DNA of 28,509 nt from contig DASXAQ010000024.1 in assembly GCA_036406615.1 (NCBI GenBank), positions 1 through 28,509 on the forward strand, written 5' to 3'. How positions within the stretch are numbered: the stretch's first letter is position 1; each line of letters starts with the position of its first letter. This DNA comes from DASXAQ01 sp036406615. GTDB taxonomy: Bacteria > Actinomycetota > UBA4738. Made by a program: the position numbers and the translations under genes. The notes beneath the pieces were generated by a model. It saw only the letters and a program-made list of their open reading frames with translations, made no database searches and was not told the origin of the DNA. This document shows positions 1 to 8,706 of the stretch, piece by piece.

Positions 1-1
1 G

Positions 2-445
2 TGGCTCTGGATTCTGCTGGGGGCGTTGGTCGTGGGTGGCATCGTCTTCCTGATCGTGCGCGCCCGCTCCGCCGGCCAGGCCGCTGCGCAGTGGCGTTCC
101 CGCGCGCGGGAGCCCTATTCGCGCGGCGTCGTCCTGCACGACCGGCTCGGGTCCGAGCTGGCCGCGCCGCAGATCGCACCCGAGCGCATCGACGAGGCGA
201 CGGCCGAGCTCGACGGGATCTCGAAACGGCTGAACGCGCTGTCGGTGGATGCGCCGGAGGCGGCTCGACAGCCGATGAGCGACGTGCTGATGACGGGCGG
301 ACTGCTGCGGTCCTCCCTCGACGACGTCAAGCGGGCGGCCGCGCCCGAAGCGCGCCAGGCCGCGACCGGCGCAGCCCGGGACCACCTCGTGGACTTCGAG
401 AACGCGCTTCGGGCCTTTCGCGCTGCCGTCTGGCCCCAGCCCTGA
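2..445 (+). CDS. Membrane-anchored hypothetical protein, 3' part (start outside window)
   Basis: The reading frame is open from the first complete codon of the window to a stop at 443-445, so the gene begins upstream and only its last 147 residues are visible. The visible part starts inside a hydrophobic helix (residues about 1-19, WLWILLGALVV onward) followed by Arg-rich residues, as in a single-pass anchor with a cytoplasmic tail. The rest is a soluble, Ala/Arg/Glu-rich, probably helical segment without Cys or recognisable catalytic motifs. A TTG at 26 could formally start it but lies inside the membrane helix and has no ribosome binding site, so I treat it as internal. No family recognised. 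It is on the same strand as the polyphosphate kinase gene, 143 bases away. Confidence 0.6.
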   Translation, partial: WLWILLGALVVGGIVFLIVRARSAGQAAAQWRSRAREPYSRGVVLHDRLGSELAAPQIAPERIDEATAELDGISKRLNALSVDAPEAARQPMSDVLMTGGLLRSSLDDVKRAAAPEARQAATGAARDHLVDFENALRAFRAAVWPQP

Positions 446-588
446 CAGGCCGGCGGCCTCAGCTGCCGCCCAGTCGCCGCTGCCGGCAGGTCCGGCGGCT
501 TGCATGAGACACTCGCCGGGAACGGGGTTCGTGCCGCCGGACCGGGAACGGCCGGGGCGCGATGGGCCCAGCCGACCAGGGGGTTCGG

Positions 589-1455
589 ATGGCCAAGCAG
601 GCAAAGGGCAAGGGCGGCAAGCACCACGCGAACGGGCACCGGGTGCCCGCCGAGGTGCGCGACGGGGGTGGCGGCCCGCCACCCAAGATGCGGCGCAAGC
701 CCTATGAGAAGCAGATGCGCGTGCTACACGCCGAGCTCGTCGCCATGCAGGAGTGGGTCAAGGCGACCCGGGCCAAGATCTGCATCGTCTTCGAGGGTCG
801 CGACACCGCGGGCAAGGGAGGCACGATCAAGCGCATCACCGAACGGGTGAGCCCCCGCGTCTTTCGCGTGGTCGCGCTGCCCGCGCCCAACGAGCGCGAG
901 AAGACGCAGATGTACATCCAACGCTACATGTCGCACTTCCCGGCGGGCGGCGAGGTCGTCATCTTCGACCGCAGCTGGTACAACCGCGCCGGGGTGGAGC
1001 GGGTCATGGGCTTCTGCACGCCCGAGGAGACCGAACGTTTTCTCGAGCAGGTGCCCACGGTGGAGAAGGCGATGGTCGACAACGGCATCCTGCTGCTGAA
1101 GTACTGGCTCGAGGTGAGCCCAGACGAGCAGACCCGGCGCCTGGAGGGCCGCATCAACGATCCGCGCAAGATCTGGAAGCTCTCGGACATGGACCTGAAG
1201 TCCTACAGCCGCTGGTTCGACTACTCGCGAGCCCGCGACGCGATGTTCGCGGCCACGGACTCGGCCTGGGCTCCCTGGTGGGTGGCCGTCACGGACGACA
1301 AGAAGCGCGGCCGGCTGAACATCATCAGCCACCTGCTGGGCCAGGTTCCCTACGAGCCGCTTGCCGATCGCGACATCGAGCTGCCAAAGCGACAGCGGCC
1401 GGGCGGCTACGAGGAGCCGTCGGCGCCGGTTCGGTACATCCCGACGCCGTTCTGA
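589..1455 (+). CDS. ppk2: Polyphosphate kinase 2 (PPK2) family protein
   Basis: This is a PPK2-family enzyme, which moves phosphate between polyphosphate and nucleotides in the cytoplasm. The core fold is recognisable. A Walker A loop GRDTAGKGG lies near residues 70-78, a Walker B/lid signature VVIFDRSWYNRAG near 123-135, and the conserved segments YIQRYMSHFP, NDPRKIWKLSDMD and RARDAMF follow. At 288 residues with one PPK2 domain it matches the single-domain class, which generally uses nucleoside diphosphates (family knowledge, not shown here). I chose the ATG at 589, preceded by AGGGGG with a 5-base gap and giving the basic start MAKQAKGKGG. An ATG at 562 in the same frame is the alternative. 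Whether it makes ATP/GTP or polyphosphate in vivo cannot be read from sequence. About 100 bases separate it from the ATPase gene downstream. Confidence 0.93.
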   Translation: MAKQAKGKGGKHHANGHRVPAEVRDGGGGPPPKMRRKPYEKQMRVLHAELVAMQEWVKATRAKICIVFEGRDTAGKGGTIKRITERVSPRVFRVVALPAPNEREKTQMYIQRYMSHFPAGGEVVIFDRSWYNRAGVERVMGFCTPEETERFLEQVPTVEKAMVDNGILLLKYWLEVSPDEQTRRLEGRINDPRKIWKLSDMDLKSYSRWFDYSRARDAMFAATDSAWAPWWVAVTDDKKRGRLNIISHLLGQVPYEPLADRDIELPKRQRPGGYEEPSAPVRYIPTPF

Positions 1456-1555
1456 CTCGGGTTGGCCCCCTCAAGCCCCGCCGGTAAGGTTCATCCCAGC
1501 CGGATGCGCGGCGGGGCAGTCCCGATGGCCCCGCGTGGAAGCTAGGGGCCGCGGC

Positions 1556-4318
1556 ATGGACGGGGAGCCGACGCAAGAGCTGACCGGAACCGGGAGCGCT
1601 GCCGGGCCGACGCAGGAGATGCCGGCCGGGCAGTCCGCCTGGTACGCGATCGAACCTCGGGAGGTGACGGCGAAGCTCGCCGTCGATCCCGGCACCGGCC
1701 TGACGGCGGCCGTGGCGGCCCAGCTGCTGCAGGCCAACGGCCCCAACGCTCTGCCCGAGGAGAAGCCGAAGCCCGCCTGGCAGCGTTTCCTCGACGAGTA
1801 CCGCAGCTACATGCAGATCATCCTGGTGGTCGCGGCCGTGGTCTCGCTGCTGATCAAGGAGTGGAGCACCGGGATCCTGCTGATCCTGCTGACGCTGCTG
1901 AACGCGGTCGTCGGGCTGCGTCAGGAGGGCAAGGCCGAGAGCGCGATGAACGCGCTGAAGTCGATGATGAAGGCCTCCGCCCGGGTGCGGCGCGATGGCG
2001 TAGAGGCGCAGATCCCCGCCGACGGTGTCGTGGTCGGGGACGTCGTCCTCATCTCCGCCGGCGACGAGATCCCGGCGGACGGACGCATCATCGAGGCGAG
2101 CGCGCTCCAGATCGACGAGTCGGCGCTCACCGGCGAGAGCGTTCCGGCCGCGAAGGACGCGTCCACGCTGTCGGGCGACCAGCTGAGTCCCGGCGACCAG
2201 ACCAACATGGCGTTCATGAACACGCCCGTGACCCACGGGAGCGGCGTCATGGTGGTGACCGCCACCGGCGCGAACACCGAGCTCGGCAAGATCTCCGGGA
2301 TGCTGGCGGCGACCGCAAAGGAGCAGTCGCCGCTCACGAAGGAGATGAACACGCTGACGCTGTGGATCGCGGCGGCGGCCGGGTTCACGATGATCGTGAT
2401 GTTCGCGCTGGGGCGCCAGCGCGGCGTCGCGTGGGACCTGCTCTTCGTCAGCGCGGTGTCGCTGGCGATCGCGGCGATCCCCGAAGCGCTGCCCACGGTG
2501 ACCCAGGTGATCCTGTCGCTCGGCAGCGTCGACCTGGCCAAGCGAAACGCGATCGTGAAGGACCTCCCTTCCGTGGAGACGCTCGGGTTCACGTCGGCGA
2601 TCAACTCCGACAAGACCGGGACGCTGACCATGAACCAGATGACGGCGGTTGAGGTCGTGAACCCGACCGACCGGTACACGATCAGCGGGATCGGCTACGG
2701 CCTGGAGGGGAACGTGCAGCACGCCGCCGGGACGTCCGACACGATCGAGGACGCGATCCTGCCCTACGTGGTCGCCAGCGACGCCAAGCTGGTGGACGGG
2801 AAGGTGGTCGGCGATCCCACCGAAGGCGCGCTGCTCGTTCTGGGACACAAGGCCGGCCTGGATATCGACGCGACGCGGGATCGGTATCCGCGCCTGGCCA
2901 CGCTGCCGTTCGACCCGACGTACAAGCTGATGGCCACGTTCAACTCGGCCGTCGACGAATCGGGCCGGCAGGTGGTGCGGTGCTTCGTCAAGGGCGCGGC
3001 GCCGGCGGTGATGGGACGCGCCGGCAGCGCGCTGTCCGGCCGCGCGTCGGTCCCGTGGGACGACGACCTCAGCCGTCGCCATCAGGGGCACATGGAGCGG
3101 ATGGAGGGCGAGGGCCGCCGGGTCATGGCGGCCGCCTACCGCGACCTGGACCCCTCGGGGTTCGACGCGGGCGGCGACCTGCTGGCCCACATCACCGACC
3201 TTCGGATGACCAGTCTGGTGGGGATGGTGGACCCGCCGCGCGACGAGTCGAAGGCCGCGGTGGAGAGCGCCCAGGCGGCCCACATCCGCGTTCGCATGGT
3301 GACCGGCGACGACGTCACCACGGGGGCGGCGATCGCCACCCAGCTCGGGATCCCCGGTCAGGCGATCCTGGGCGCGGACTTCGCGGCGCTGTCCGAGGCC
3401 GAACGGCTGGAGCGCATCGACGACATCGGCGTGGTCGGCCGCGTCGCGCCGGAACACAAGGTGCTGCTGGCCGACACGCTGAAGAAGAAGGGCGACGTCG
3501 TGGCGATGACCGGCGACGGCGTGAACGACGCCCCGGCCATCAAGGCCGCCGACATCGGGATCGCGATGGGCAGCGGGACCGAGGTCGCGAAGAACGCGGG
3601 GCGCATGATCCTGTCCGACGACAACTTCGCCACGATCGTGTTCGCGGTCGAGCAGGGCAGGAAGATCTACGACAACCTGACGAAGTACATCCGCTTCGTC
3701 CTGATCCTGCTCGTGGCGTTCGTCCTGACATTCCTCGGCGCGAGCATCTTCAACATCGCCGCGGGCGAACCGTTCTCGCCGGCGCAGGTCCTGTGGATCC
3801 ACTTCATCGTGAACGCGCCGTTCGGCTTCGCGCTCGGCTTCGACCGCGAGACGCCGGGCCTCATGTCGCTGCGGCCTCGCCCCCGCGGCCAGTCGGTGCT
3901 CACGAGGCCGGTGATGGTGACGTGCGGGCTGGCGGGGCTGGCGATCACGATCGGGCTGCTGCTGCTCATCGAGGTGGGGACGCACGTCTACGGCAGCGTC
4001 CAGGTCGGCCAGTCGATCGCCCTGACGTCCTTCGCGGTCTGCCTGGTCGTCGCCGCCTTCGAGTGCCGCAGCGAGACCGCAACGGTGTTCACCACCGACA
4101 CCTTCGACAGCAAGCAGATGAACTGGGCCGCGATCGGCGAGCTCATCCTGGCGGTGCTCACGACCCAGATGGACGGGTTCCAGCGGATCCTCGGGACGAC
4201 GGCGATCACGGCGCAGCAGTTCGGCTGGGCCCTCGTCCCCGCGGTGGCCCTGCTGCTGCTGTGGGAGCTCGGCAAGCTGATCGACCGGACGGCCATCCGG
4301 GACCGGAGCGCCGCGTGA
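1556..4318 (+). CDS. P-type cation-transporting ATPase (P2-like, atypical ion site)
   Basis: An ATP-driven cation pump of the inner membrane, 920 residues from the ATG at 1556, which has AGGGG 7 bases upstream. The frame stays open upstream to 1361, but that part overlaps the kinase gene and is Arg-rich, so I exclude it. Landmarks: a cation-ATPase N-terminal domain (about 25-90), actuator loop TGES (192-195), M4 motif PEALP (309-313), phosphorylation site SDKTGTLT with Asp352, hinge GDGVNDAP (653-660), and several C-terminal helices. The layout resembles SERCA/PMCA-like P2 ATPases. By-eye alignment of M5 and M6 puts Leu719, Phe722, His749, Val752 and Asn753 where SERCA has Asn768, Glu771, Asn796, Thr799 and Asp800. 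Only the M4 glutamate (Glu310) persists. The substrate is therefore uncertain and should not be called calcium by default. SulP follows after 25 bases. Confidence 0.93.
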   Translation: MDGEPTQELTGTGSAAGPTQEMPAGQSAWYAIEPREVTAKLAVDPGTGLTAAVAAQLLQANGPNALPEEKPKPAWQRFLDEYRSYMQIILVVAAVVSLLIKEWSTGILLILLTLLNAVVGLRQEGKAESAMNALKSMMKASARVRRDGVEAQIPADGVVVGDVVLISAGDEIPADGRIIEASALQIDESALTGESVPAAKDASTLSGDQLSPGDQTNMAFMNTPVTHGSGVMVVTATGANTELGKISGMLAATAKEQSPLTKEMNTLTLWIAAAAGFTMIVMFALGRQRGVAWDLLFVSAVSLAIAAIPEALPTVTQVILSLGSVDLAKRNAIVKDLPSVETLGFTSAINSDKTGTLTMNQMTAVEVVNPTDRYTISGIGYGLEGNVQHAAGTSDTIEDAILPYVVASDAKLVDGKVVGDPTEGALLVLGHKAGLDIDATRDRYPRLATLPFDPTYKLMATFNSAVDESGRQVVRCFVKGAAPAVMGRAGSALSGRASVPWDDDLSRRHQGHMERMEGEGRRVMAAAYRDLDPSGFDAGGDLLAHITDLRMTSLVGMVDPPRDESKAAVESAQAAHIRVRMVTGDDVTTGAAIATQLGIPGQAILGADFAALSEAERLERIDDIGVVGRVAPEHKVLLADTLKKKGDVVAMTGDGVNDAPAIKAADIGIAMGSGTEVAKNAGRMILSDDNFATIVFAVEQGRKIYDNLTKYIRFVLILLVAFVLTFLGASIFNIAAGEPFSPAQVLWIHFIVNAPFGFALGFDRETPGLMSLRPRPRGQSVLTRPVMVTCGLAGLAITIGLLLLIEVGTHVYGSVQVGQSIALTSFAVCLVVAAFECRSETATVFTTDTFDSKQMNWAAIGELILAVLTTQMDGFQRILGTTAITAQQFGWALVPAVALLLLWELGKLIDRTAIRDRSAA

Positions 4319-4343
4319 GGGTGGTCGAGCCCGCGCCGGCGAT

Positions 4344-6098
4344 GTGACGGGGTCGCGAGGCTTGTCGTCGCGCACGCCGAAGACCCACCCGATCCCCGGC
4401 GTCGACGTCATCGCCACGTACCGCCTGCCGTGGCTGTCCAAGGACGTGGTGGCCGGGCTCGTCCTGACGGCCCTGTTGGTGCCGCAGGGGATGGCCTACG
4501 CCGAGCTGGCGGGACTGCCCACGATCACCGGCCTGTACACGTCGATCCTGTGCCTCTTGGGATACGCGGTCTTCGGCCCCTCCCGAATCCTGGTGCTCGG
4601 GCCCGATTCGTCGCTCGGGCCGATGATCGCCGCCACGATCCTGCCGTTGATCGGAGCCGGAGGGGATCCGGCGCGGGCGATCGCGCTGGCCTCGATGCTG
4701 GCCCTGTTCGTCGGCACGATCACGGTGCTCGCCGGCATCGCCAGGCTGGGGTTCGTGGCCGACCTGATCTCGAAGCCCACGATGATCGGCTACATGAACG
4801 GGCTGGCCCTCACCATCCTGGTGGGCCAGTTGCCCAAGCTGTTCGGCTTCTCGGTGGAGGGCGACGGGTTCATCCACGAGTTGACGGGATTCGTGAAAGG
4901 ACTGGTGCACGGGAACACGGTCGCGGCCGCTCTTACCGTGGGGCTGTTCGGACTCGTCGTCATCGTTGCCTTCGAGCGGCTGCTGCCGAAGGTGCCCGGG
5001 GTGCTGGTCGCGGTCGTGCTGTCGATCCTGGCGGCCAACGCCTTCAACCTGCAGGACCATGGGGTGTCCCTCGTCGGCTCGCTCCCGCAGGGCTTCCCGC
5101 CGTTCACGATCCCGCACGTGGGCCTGACCGATCTGGGCCCGCTGTTCCTCGGCGCGCTCGGCATCGCCATGGTGTCGTTGGCCGACACGATCTCGACGGC
5201 GTCGGCCTTCGCGGCGCGCACCGGGCAAGAGATCGATGGCAGCCGGGAGATGATCGGCATCGGCGCGGCCAACCTGGCGGCCGGGCTGTTCCAAGGATTT
5301 CCCGTGAGCACCAGCGGCTCGCGCACGGCCGTTGCCGAGCAGGCCGGCGCGCGCACGCAGGTGACCGGGCTGGTCGGCGCCGTCGCGATCACGCTGATCC
5401 TGCTGCTGGTGCCGGGGCTGTTGCGCAACCTCCCGCAGCCGACGCTGGCCGCGGTCGTGATCGCAGCGTCGCTGTCGCTGGCGGACATCGCGGGGACGCG
5501 GCGCCTGTACCGGCAGCGCCGGGTCGAGTTCTTCCTGTCCATCTCGGCGTTCCTCGGGGTCGTGCTGCTCGGCGTCCTGCCCGGCATCGCGATTGCCGTG
5601 GGGCTGTCGATCGGCAACGTGTTCCGCCGCGCATGGTGGCCGTACCAGGCCATCCTCGGCCGGGTGGCCGGCCTGCCGGGGTACCACGACGTCCGGAGCT
5701 ACCCCAACGCCGAGCGCTTGCCCGGGTGCGTCATCTTCCGGTTCGACGCGCCCGTCTTCTTCGCCAACACGCGCGTGTTCCGGGATCAGATTCGCGCCCT
5801 CGCCGCAGCGGAGCCGAAGCCCCGGTGGATCGTGGTCGCAGCCGAGCCGATCACGGACGTGGATACGACGGCCGCCGACATGCTCGACGATCTGGACGAG
5901 GCGTTGAACGCGCGGGGGATCAGCCTGGTGTTCGCCGAGATGAAGGACCCGGTGCGGAGCAAGATCGAACGCTACGGCCTGACGCGCACGATCGACCCCT
6001 CGCACTTCTTCCCGACGGTGGAGGCGGCCGTCGACGCCTACACGCGCGAGACGGGAGCGGCCTGGACGGCCGTGCCCGAGGCCGAGGCGGAGGACTGA
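4344..6098 (+). CDS. SulP family anion permease with C-terminal STAS domain
   Basis: An integral membrane anion transporter of the SulP/SLC26 family; bacterial members carry sulfate, bicarbonate or dicarboxylates. The N-terminal signature VPQGMAYAELAGLP followed by TGLYTSI is characteristic. About 10-12 hydrophobic helices run from residue 30 to about 430. A STAS domain occupies about 445-570, including FRFDAPVFFAN and the loop DVDTTAADML (Asp505-Thr509), the position that often carries a regulatory Ser/Thr. Length (584) is normal. The GTG at 4344 is the first start after the ATPase stop and lacks a clear ribosome binding site. With only 25 bases between the genes, coupling to the ATPase is likely. 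The anion cannot be assigned from sequence. No carbonic anhydrase or sulfate-assimilation gene lies nearby. Confidence 0.93.
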   Translation: MTGSRGLSSRTPKTHPIPGVDVIATYRLPWLSKDVVAGLVLTALLVPQGMAYAELAGLPTITGLYTSILCLLGYAVFGPSRILVLGPDSSLGPMIAATILPLIGAGGDPARAIALASMLALFVGTITVLAGIARLGFVADLISKPTMIGYMNGLALTILVGQLPKLFGFSVEGDGFIHELTGFVKGLVHGNTVAAALTVGLFGLVVIVAFERLLPKVPGVLVAVVLSILAANAFNLQDHGVSLVGSLPQGFPPFTIPHVGLTDLGPLFLGALGIAMVSLADTISTASAFAARTGQEIDGSREMIGIGAANLAAGLFQGFPVSTSGSRTAVAEQAGARTQVTGLVGAVAITLILLLVPGLLRNLPQPTLAAVVIAASLSLADIAGTRRLYRQRRVEFFLSISAFLGVVLLGVLPGIAIAVGLSIGNVFRRAWWPYQAILGRVAGLPGYHDVRSYPNAERLPGCVIFRFDAPVFFANTRVFRDQIRALAAAEPKPRWIVVAAEPITDVDTTAADMLDDLDEALNARGISLVFAEMKDPVRSKIERYGLTRTIDPSHFFPTVEAAVDAYTRETGAAWTAVPEAEAED

Positions 6099-6119
6099 GG
6101 CCCGGCGGAGGCTCAGTCC
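6092..6119. terminator. Inverted repeat at convergent junction (SulP / lipid kinase)
   Basis: GGACTGAG at 6092-6099 and CTCAGTCC at 6112-6119 form a perfect 8-base stem around a 12-base loop. Each arm contains the TGA stop of one of the two convergent genes. No T tract follows, as is common in GC-rich actinobacteria. A two-way terminator role is inferred from position. Confidence 0.55.
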
Positions 6120-7474
6120 GGGTCGGGGCGGCCGGCCGCGACCGCGAACACCGCCACGATCGTCGGGGCTGTGAGTGGGACCGCCGCCGCCGCCGGCGCG
6201 TACCCGGGCGCGTGCGTCGGCAGGCGCACGCGCAGCGCCCCCGGCATGGATTCGAACAGGAGTGGCGGATCCATCCGCAGCGCCTCGCCGTCGATCCCGA
6301 TCTCGATCGGCTCGTTCGAGTCCACTCGCAGCGACGGCACGTTCCACTCGAGCCATCCCCGGAAGCTCCGGATCTTCCCGGCCGCCTCCAGGCTCACGAA
6401 CGTCAACGCCTCTTTCGCGTCGGCGATGCTGGCCGCGACCACGCCGAGCGTCCCGAGGTCCATCCGTTGGCGCGTGCCGCGCCCACCCAGGTGGTCGAGC
6501 TGGTAGGGGTCGTTCGACACCAGGATCAGGTGCGCGGAAGGATGCGGCTCACCGTCCGGGCCGGTGAACCGCAGGTCGAACGGCGCGGCCTGCGGCCCGA
6601 GCATGCTCGGCAGCAGGTCGGCGGCGGTCTTCATCTTCGCGTCGCGGTATGCCTGCGACTGCACGATCTTCGCGTACAGGCCCATCGACGCGTTGTTGAC
6701 GAAGACGCGGCCGTTCACGCGCGCGAGGTCGACGCGGTGCTCGACGCCGTCGGCGAACGCATCCAGCGCGCCGACGACGTTGTCGCGGTCGAGCCCCAGG
6801 TCCAGCGCGAAGTGGTTGCGGGTGCCGGCCGGCACGCACACGTGCGGCACGTCGTGCGCGGCCGCGACCGTGGCCACGAGCGCCTGCGAGCCGTCGCCCC
6901 CGGCCATCCCGATCACGTCGGCGCCGCCCGCGATCGCGTCGGCGGCGAGCTGCAACAGGTCGTCGCCGCGCTGCAGCACGATCGGCTCGATGCCGCGCGC
7001 TCGGCACTCGTCGGCAAGGTGGAAGCGCTCCGCCTTGCCCCCGCCCGACTTCGGGTTCATCAGCAAGACCGGGTGGCTCGCGCGCGAGGCCCGCGTGGCG
7101 TGCACCAGCGCGGAGCGAAGGGTCCTCGGGTCGCGGCGAAGCGCGACGCCCGCCGCCGCGCCGGACAGCAGGATCAGCGCGATCGCCATGACGAGCGGAA
7201 GGCCACGATGGTCGGCCGTGAAGACGACGATCAACAGGGCGATGACCCCCAGGGGCGCGGCGACCAGCCCCAGCAACCGGGCGCCGCCCCGGCGGGACAC
7301 CGCGTACCAGAGCGCGACCACCGCGACGGCGCCCGCGGCCAACGCGGCGGGCAGCCGCCACGCCTCTCCGCGAACGAGGGCGAACACGACGCTGAGCAAC
7401 GCCCCGATCAGACAGAGGATCGCCGCCACCGCCGCCAGCCGGCGGCGAACCGACGGCCGCTCCTTGCCGCTCAT
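6113..7474 (-). CDS. Diacylglycerol kinase-family (DAGK_cat) membrane protein
   Basis: A lipid kinase-like protein of the DAGK/sphingosine kinase/NAD kinase superfamily. It starts at the ATG at 7474, where GGAGG lies 9 bases upstream, giving 453 residues. The N-terminal third (about 10-113) holds four hydrophobic helices, and the catalytic domain follows. The domain has the phosphate-loop-like NPKSGGGK (140-147), the nucleotide motif AGGDGSQAL (about 191-199) and PAGTRNHFALDLG (about 215-227), matching the usual GTxNDFA motif with His in place of Asp. Later segments (NNASMGLYA, GEALRMDPP) fit the C-terminal beta domain. The membrane location and the nearby PAP2 phosphatase suggest lipid phosphate turnover, but the lipid substrate is unknown. 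It is divergent from the small gene at 7594. Confidence 0.85.
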   Translation of the reverse strand: MSGKERPSVRRRLAAVAAILCLIGALLSVVFALVRGEAWRLPAALAAGAVAVVALWYAVSRRGGARLLGLVAAPLGVIALLIVVFTADHRGLPLVMAIALILLSGAAAGVALRRDPRTLRSALVHATRASRASHPVLLMNPKSGGGKAERFHLADECRARGIEPIVLQRGDDLLQLAADAIAGGADVIGMAGGDGSQALVATVAAAHDVPHVCVPAGTRNHFALDLGLDRDNVVGALDAFADGVEHRVDLARVNGRVFVNNASMGLYAKIVQSQAYRDAKMKTAADLLPSMLGPQAAPFDLRFTGPDGEPHPSAHLILVSNDPYQLDHLGGRGTRQRMDLGTLGVVAASIADAKEALTFVSLEAAGKIRSFRGWLEWNVPSLRVDSNEPIEIGIDGEALRMDPPLLFESMPGALRVRLPTHAPGYAPAAAAVPLTAPTIVAVFAVAAGRPDPD

Positions 7475-7580
7475 TCGACCGCTCCTCCCACCCGGTCCCG
7501 CCGGCCTCCGCCGTACGATACCCGGCCCTCCGCGACAGTGGGACCCGGCCACCCCGTGGAGCCCGACGGTCCGAAGCGGA

Positions 7581-7586
7581 TAGGAT
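7581..7586 (+). promoter_or_regulatory. Candidate -10 box of a leaderless gene
   Basis: TAGGAT ends 7 bases before the GTG at 7594. This is the spacing expected if transcription begins at or next to the start codon. No convincing -35 is visible. The same arrangement recurs at 10176, 13961, 15643 and 16666. Confidence 0.4.
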
Positions 7587-7593
7587 CGGCGCC

Positions 7594-7953
7594 GTGAACG
7601 AGCCGTCGCCGTCCGAACCGTCGCCGCCGCCCTCGATCACGGCCATCGAGGCCGCGACGGTGCTGGTGGTGGGCGCGACGGTCGCCGGCGCCGCGTACGG
7701 CCTCTCGCGCGTTCGACGATTCTGGGCAGGGGTCGATCCCACGCGAGAGCTTCGGGTGCGTGTCCGCGGCGCCCGCGTCGCCTACCGGGAGGAGCGCGAC
7801 GCCTATCGCTTCGCGCTGTTCTCCGGGTTCCGGGCGAACCTTCGCCGGGTCAGGAGGGTTCTGGCGGACCGCAACGCCGAGCTCGGCGAGGCGGTCGGTG
7901 CCCTCAGCGTCCTGCGCGAGAACTTGAAGATCGTTTCCGGCAAGCGCCGCTGA
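7594..7953 (+). CDS. Small single-pass membrane-anchored hypothetical protein
   Basis: A 119-residue protein beginning at a GTG. It has a Pro/Ser-rich N-terminus (residues 1-14), one hydrophobic helix (about 15-37, ITAIEAATVLVVGATVAGAAYG), then a strongly basic and helical cytoplasmic part (RVRRFWAG, RVRGARVAYREERDAYR, RRVRRVLADRNAELGEAVG). The alternation of charged and hydrophobic residues at 55-110 could form a coiled coil. There are no catalytic motifs, and I recognise no family. It lies between two convergent or divergent lipid-phosphate genes, but a shared role is unsupported. A TAGGAT box just upstream suggests a leaderless transcript. Confidence 0.65.
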   Translation: MNEPSPSEPSPPPSITAIEAATVLVVGATVAGAAYGLSRVRRFWAGVDPTRELRVRVRGARVAYREERDAYRFALFSGFRANLRRVRRVLADRNAELGEAVGALSVLRENLKIVSGKRR

Positions 7954-7977
7954 CGAGGGGGGTCACGAACCCTCGTC
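7952..7977. terminator. Inverted repeat at convergent junction (7953 / PAP2)
   Basis: GACGAGGG at 7952-7959 pairs perfectly with CCCTCGTC at 7970-7977 around a 10-base loop. The repeat straddles the 3' ends of both convergent genes. There is no T tract. Confidence 0.5.
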
Positions 7978-8691
7978 CCGATCGGGCGAGGCGCCCGCAA
8001 CCGATGGCTGCGCCGGCCATCCCGCAAGGTTCCCGAGGACCAGCAACGCTGCGCCGCCGACCGCCATCCCGATGCCCGCGCCGCCGAGTACATCCAGGGG
8101 ATAGTGGACGCCCAGGTAGATCCGGGACCAGCCCACGCACACCGCGAACGCGATCGCGCCCCACGCTGCCGGCCGCGGCAGGAACGGCAGGACGGCGATC
8201 GCCGCGGCAACCGCGACGGCCGTGTGGGTCGAAGGGAAGCTCGTGCCGTGGGCAGCAGACTGGCGAAGGATCGCGCCGGCGACCACCTCGTACGGCCGCG
8301 GGCGGTCCGCGGCGGCCTTCGTCAGGTTCGCGATCAGCCACGCGGCGCCCCCGGCGGATGCTCCGACCAGCAGCGGCAGGACGCTGCGGGACCGAACGAC
8401 TGCCGCGATGGCGGCGGCGGCGACCGCCACGGCGAGCCCGACCGGCGAGAACAGCCGGGCCAACGGGGTGAGCACGTCGGCGACGGCGTGCGGCGTCTCG
8501 TTGATGGCCCGGAACCACGTCGCGTCCCACGCCGGCGCTCCGTTATGGACCAGCACGGCCGCCAGGCCGAACACCACGACGCCGGCGCCGAGGAGCATCC
8601 ACGCCGTCGCCATCCGCGGCGCCCGCAAGCGAACGCCGACCGGTCTCCACCACGATCCGCGGCGGCGATCCGGCTCCGCGGACGAGACCAT
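7963..8691 (-). CDS. PAP2 superfamily membrane phosphatase
   Basis: An integral membrane phosphatase of the type-2 phosphatidic acid phosphatase family, acting on lipid phosphates such as phosphatidate or undecaprenyl diphosphate at the outer face of the membrane. All three signature motifs are present: Lys125 with ADRPRP (about 128-133), PSTH (153-156) and SRIYLGVHYPLD with Arg190, His196 and Asp200. The His residues are the expected nucleophile and base. About five to six hydrophobic helices span 28-225, and the 242-residue length is typical. The ATG at 8691 is used. It lies 15 bases after the stop of the AI-2E permease gene, so the two are probably co-transcribed. Substrate not determinable from sequence. 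Confidence 0.9.
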   Translation of the reverse strand: MVSSAEPDRRRGSWWRPVGVRLRAPRMATAWMLLGAGVVVFGLAAVLVHNGAPAWDATWFRAINETPHAVADVLTPLARLFSPVGLAVAVAAAAIAAVVRSRSVLPLLVGASAGGAAWLIANLTKAAADRPRPYEVVAGAILRQSAAHGTSFPSTHTAVAVAAAIAVLPFLPRPAAWGAIAFAVCVGWSRIYLGVHYPLDVLGGAGIGMAVGGAALLVLGNLAGWPAQPSVAGASPDRDEGS

Positions 8692-8706
8692 TCTGGGTGC
8701 CTTCCG

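Noticed and set aside
1361..1555. Extended N-terminus of the P-type ATPase
   Set aside because: The extension overlaps the PPK2 gene, is Arg-rich and has no ribosome binding site, whereas the ATG at 1556 is preceded by AGGGG at good spacing.
1325..4441. Very long open frame (about 1000 codons) on the minus strand opposite the P-type ATPase
   Set aside because: It is rich in Arg, His, Asp and Gln with no hydrophobic helices or motifs, and runs exactly opposite a well-supported gene. Stop codons are rare in all frames of such GC-rich DNA, so this is a shadow frame.
4430..7597. Long plus-strand open frame across SulP and the lipid kinase gene
   Set aside because: It is out of frame with SulP, antisense to the kinase, low in complexity (Arg/Gly/Ala) and without recognisable domains.
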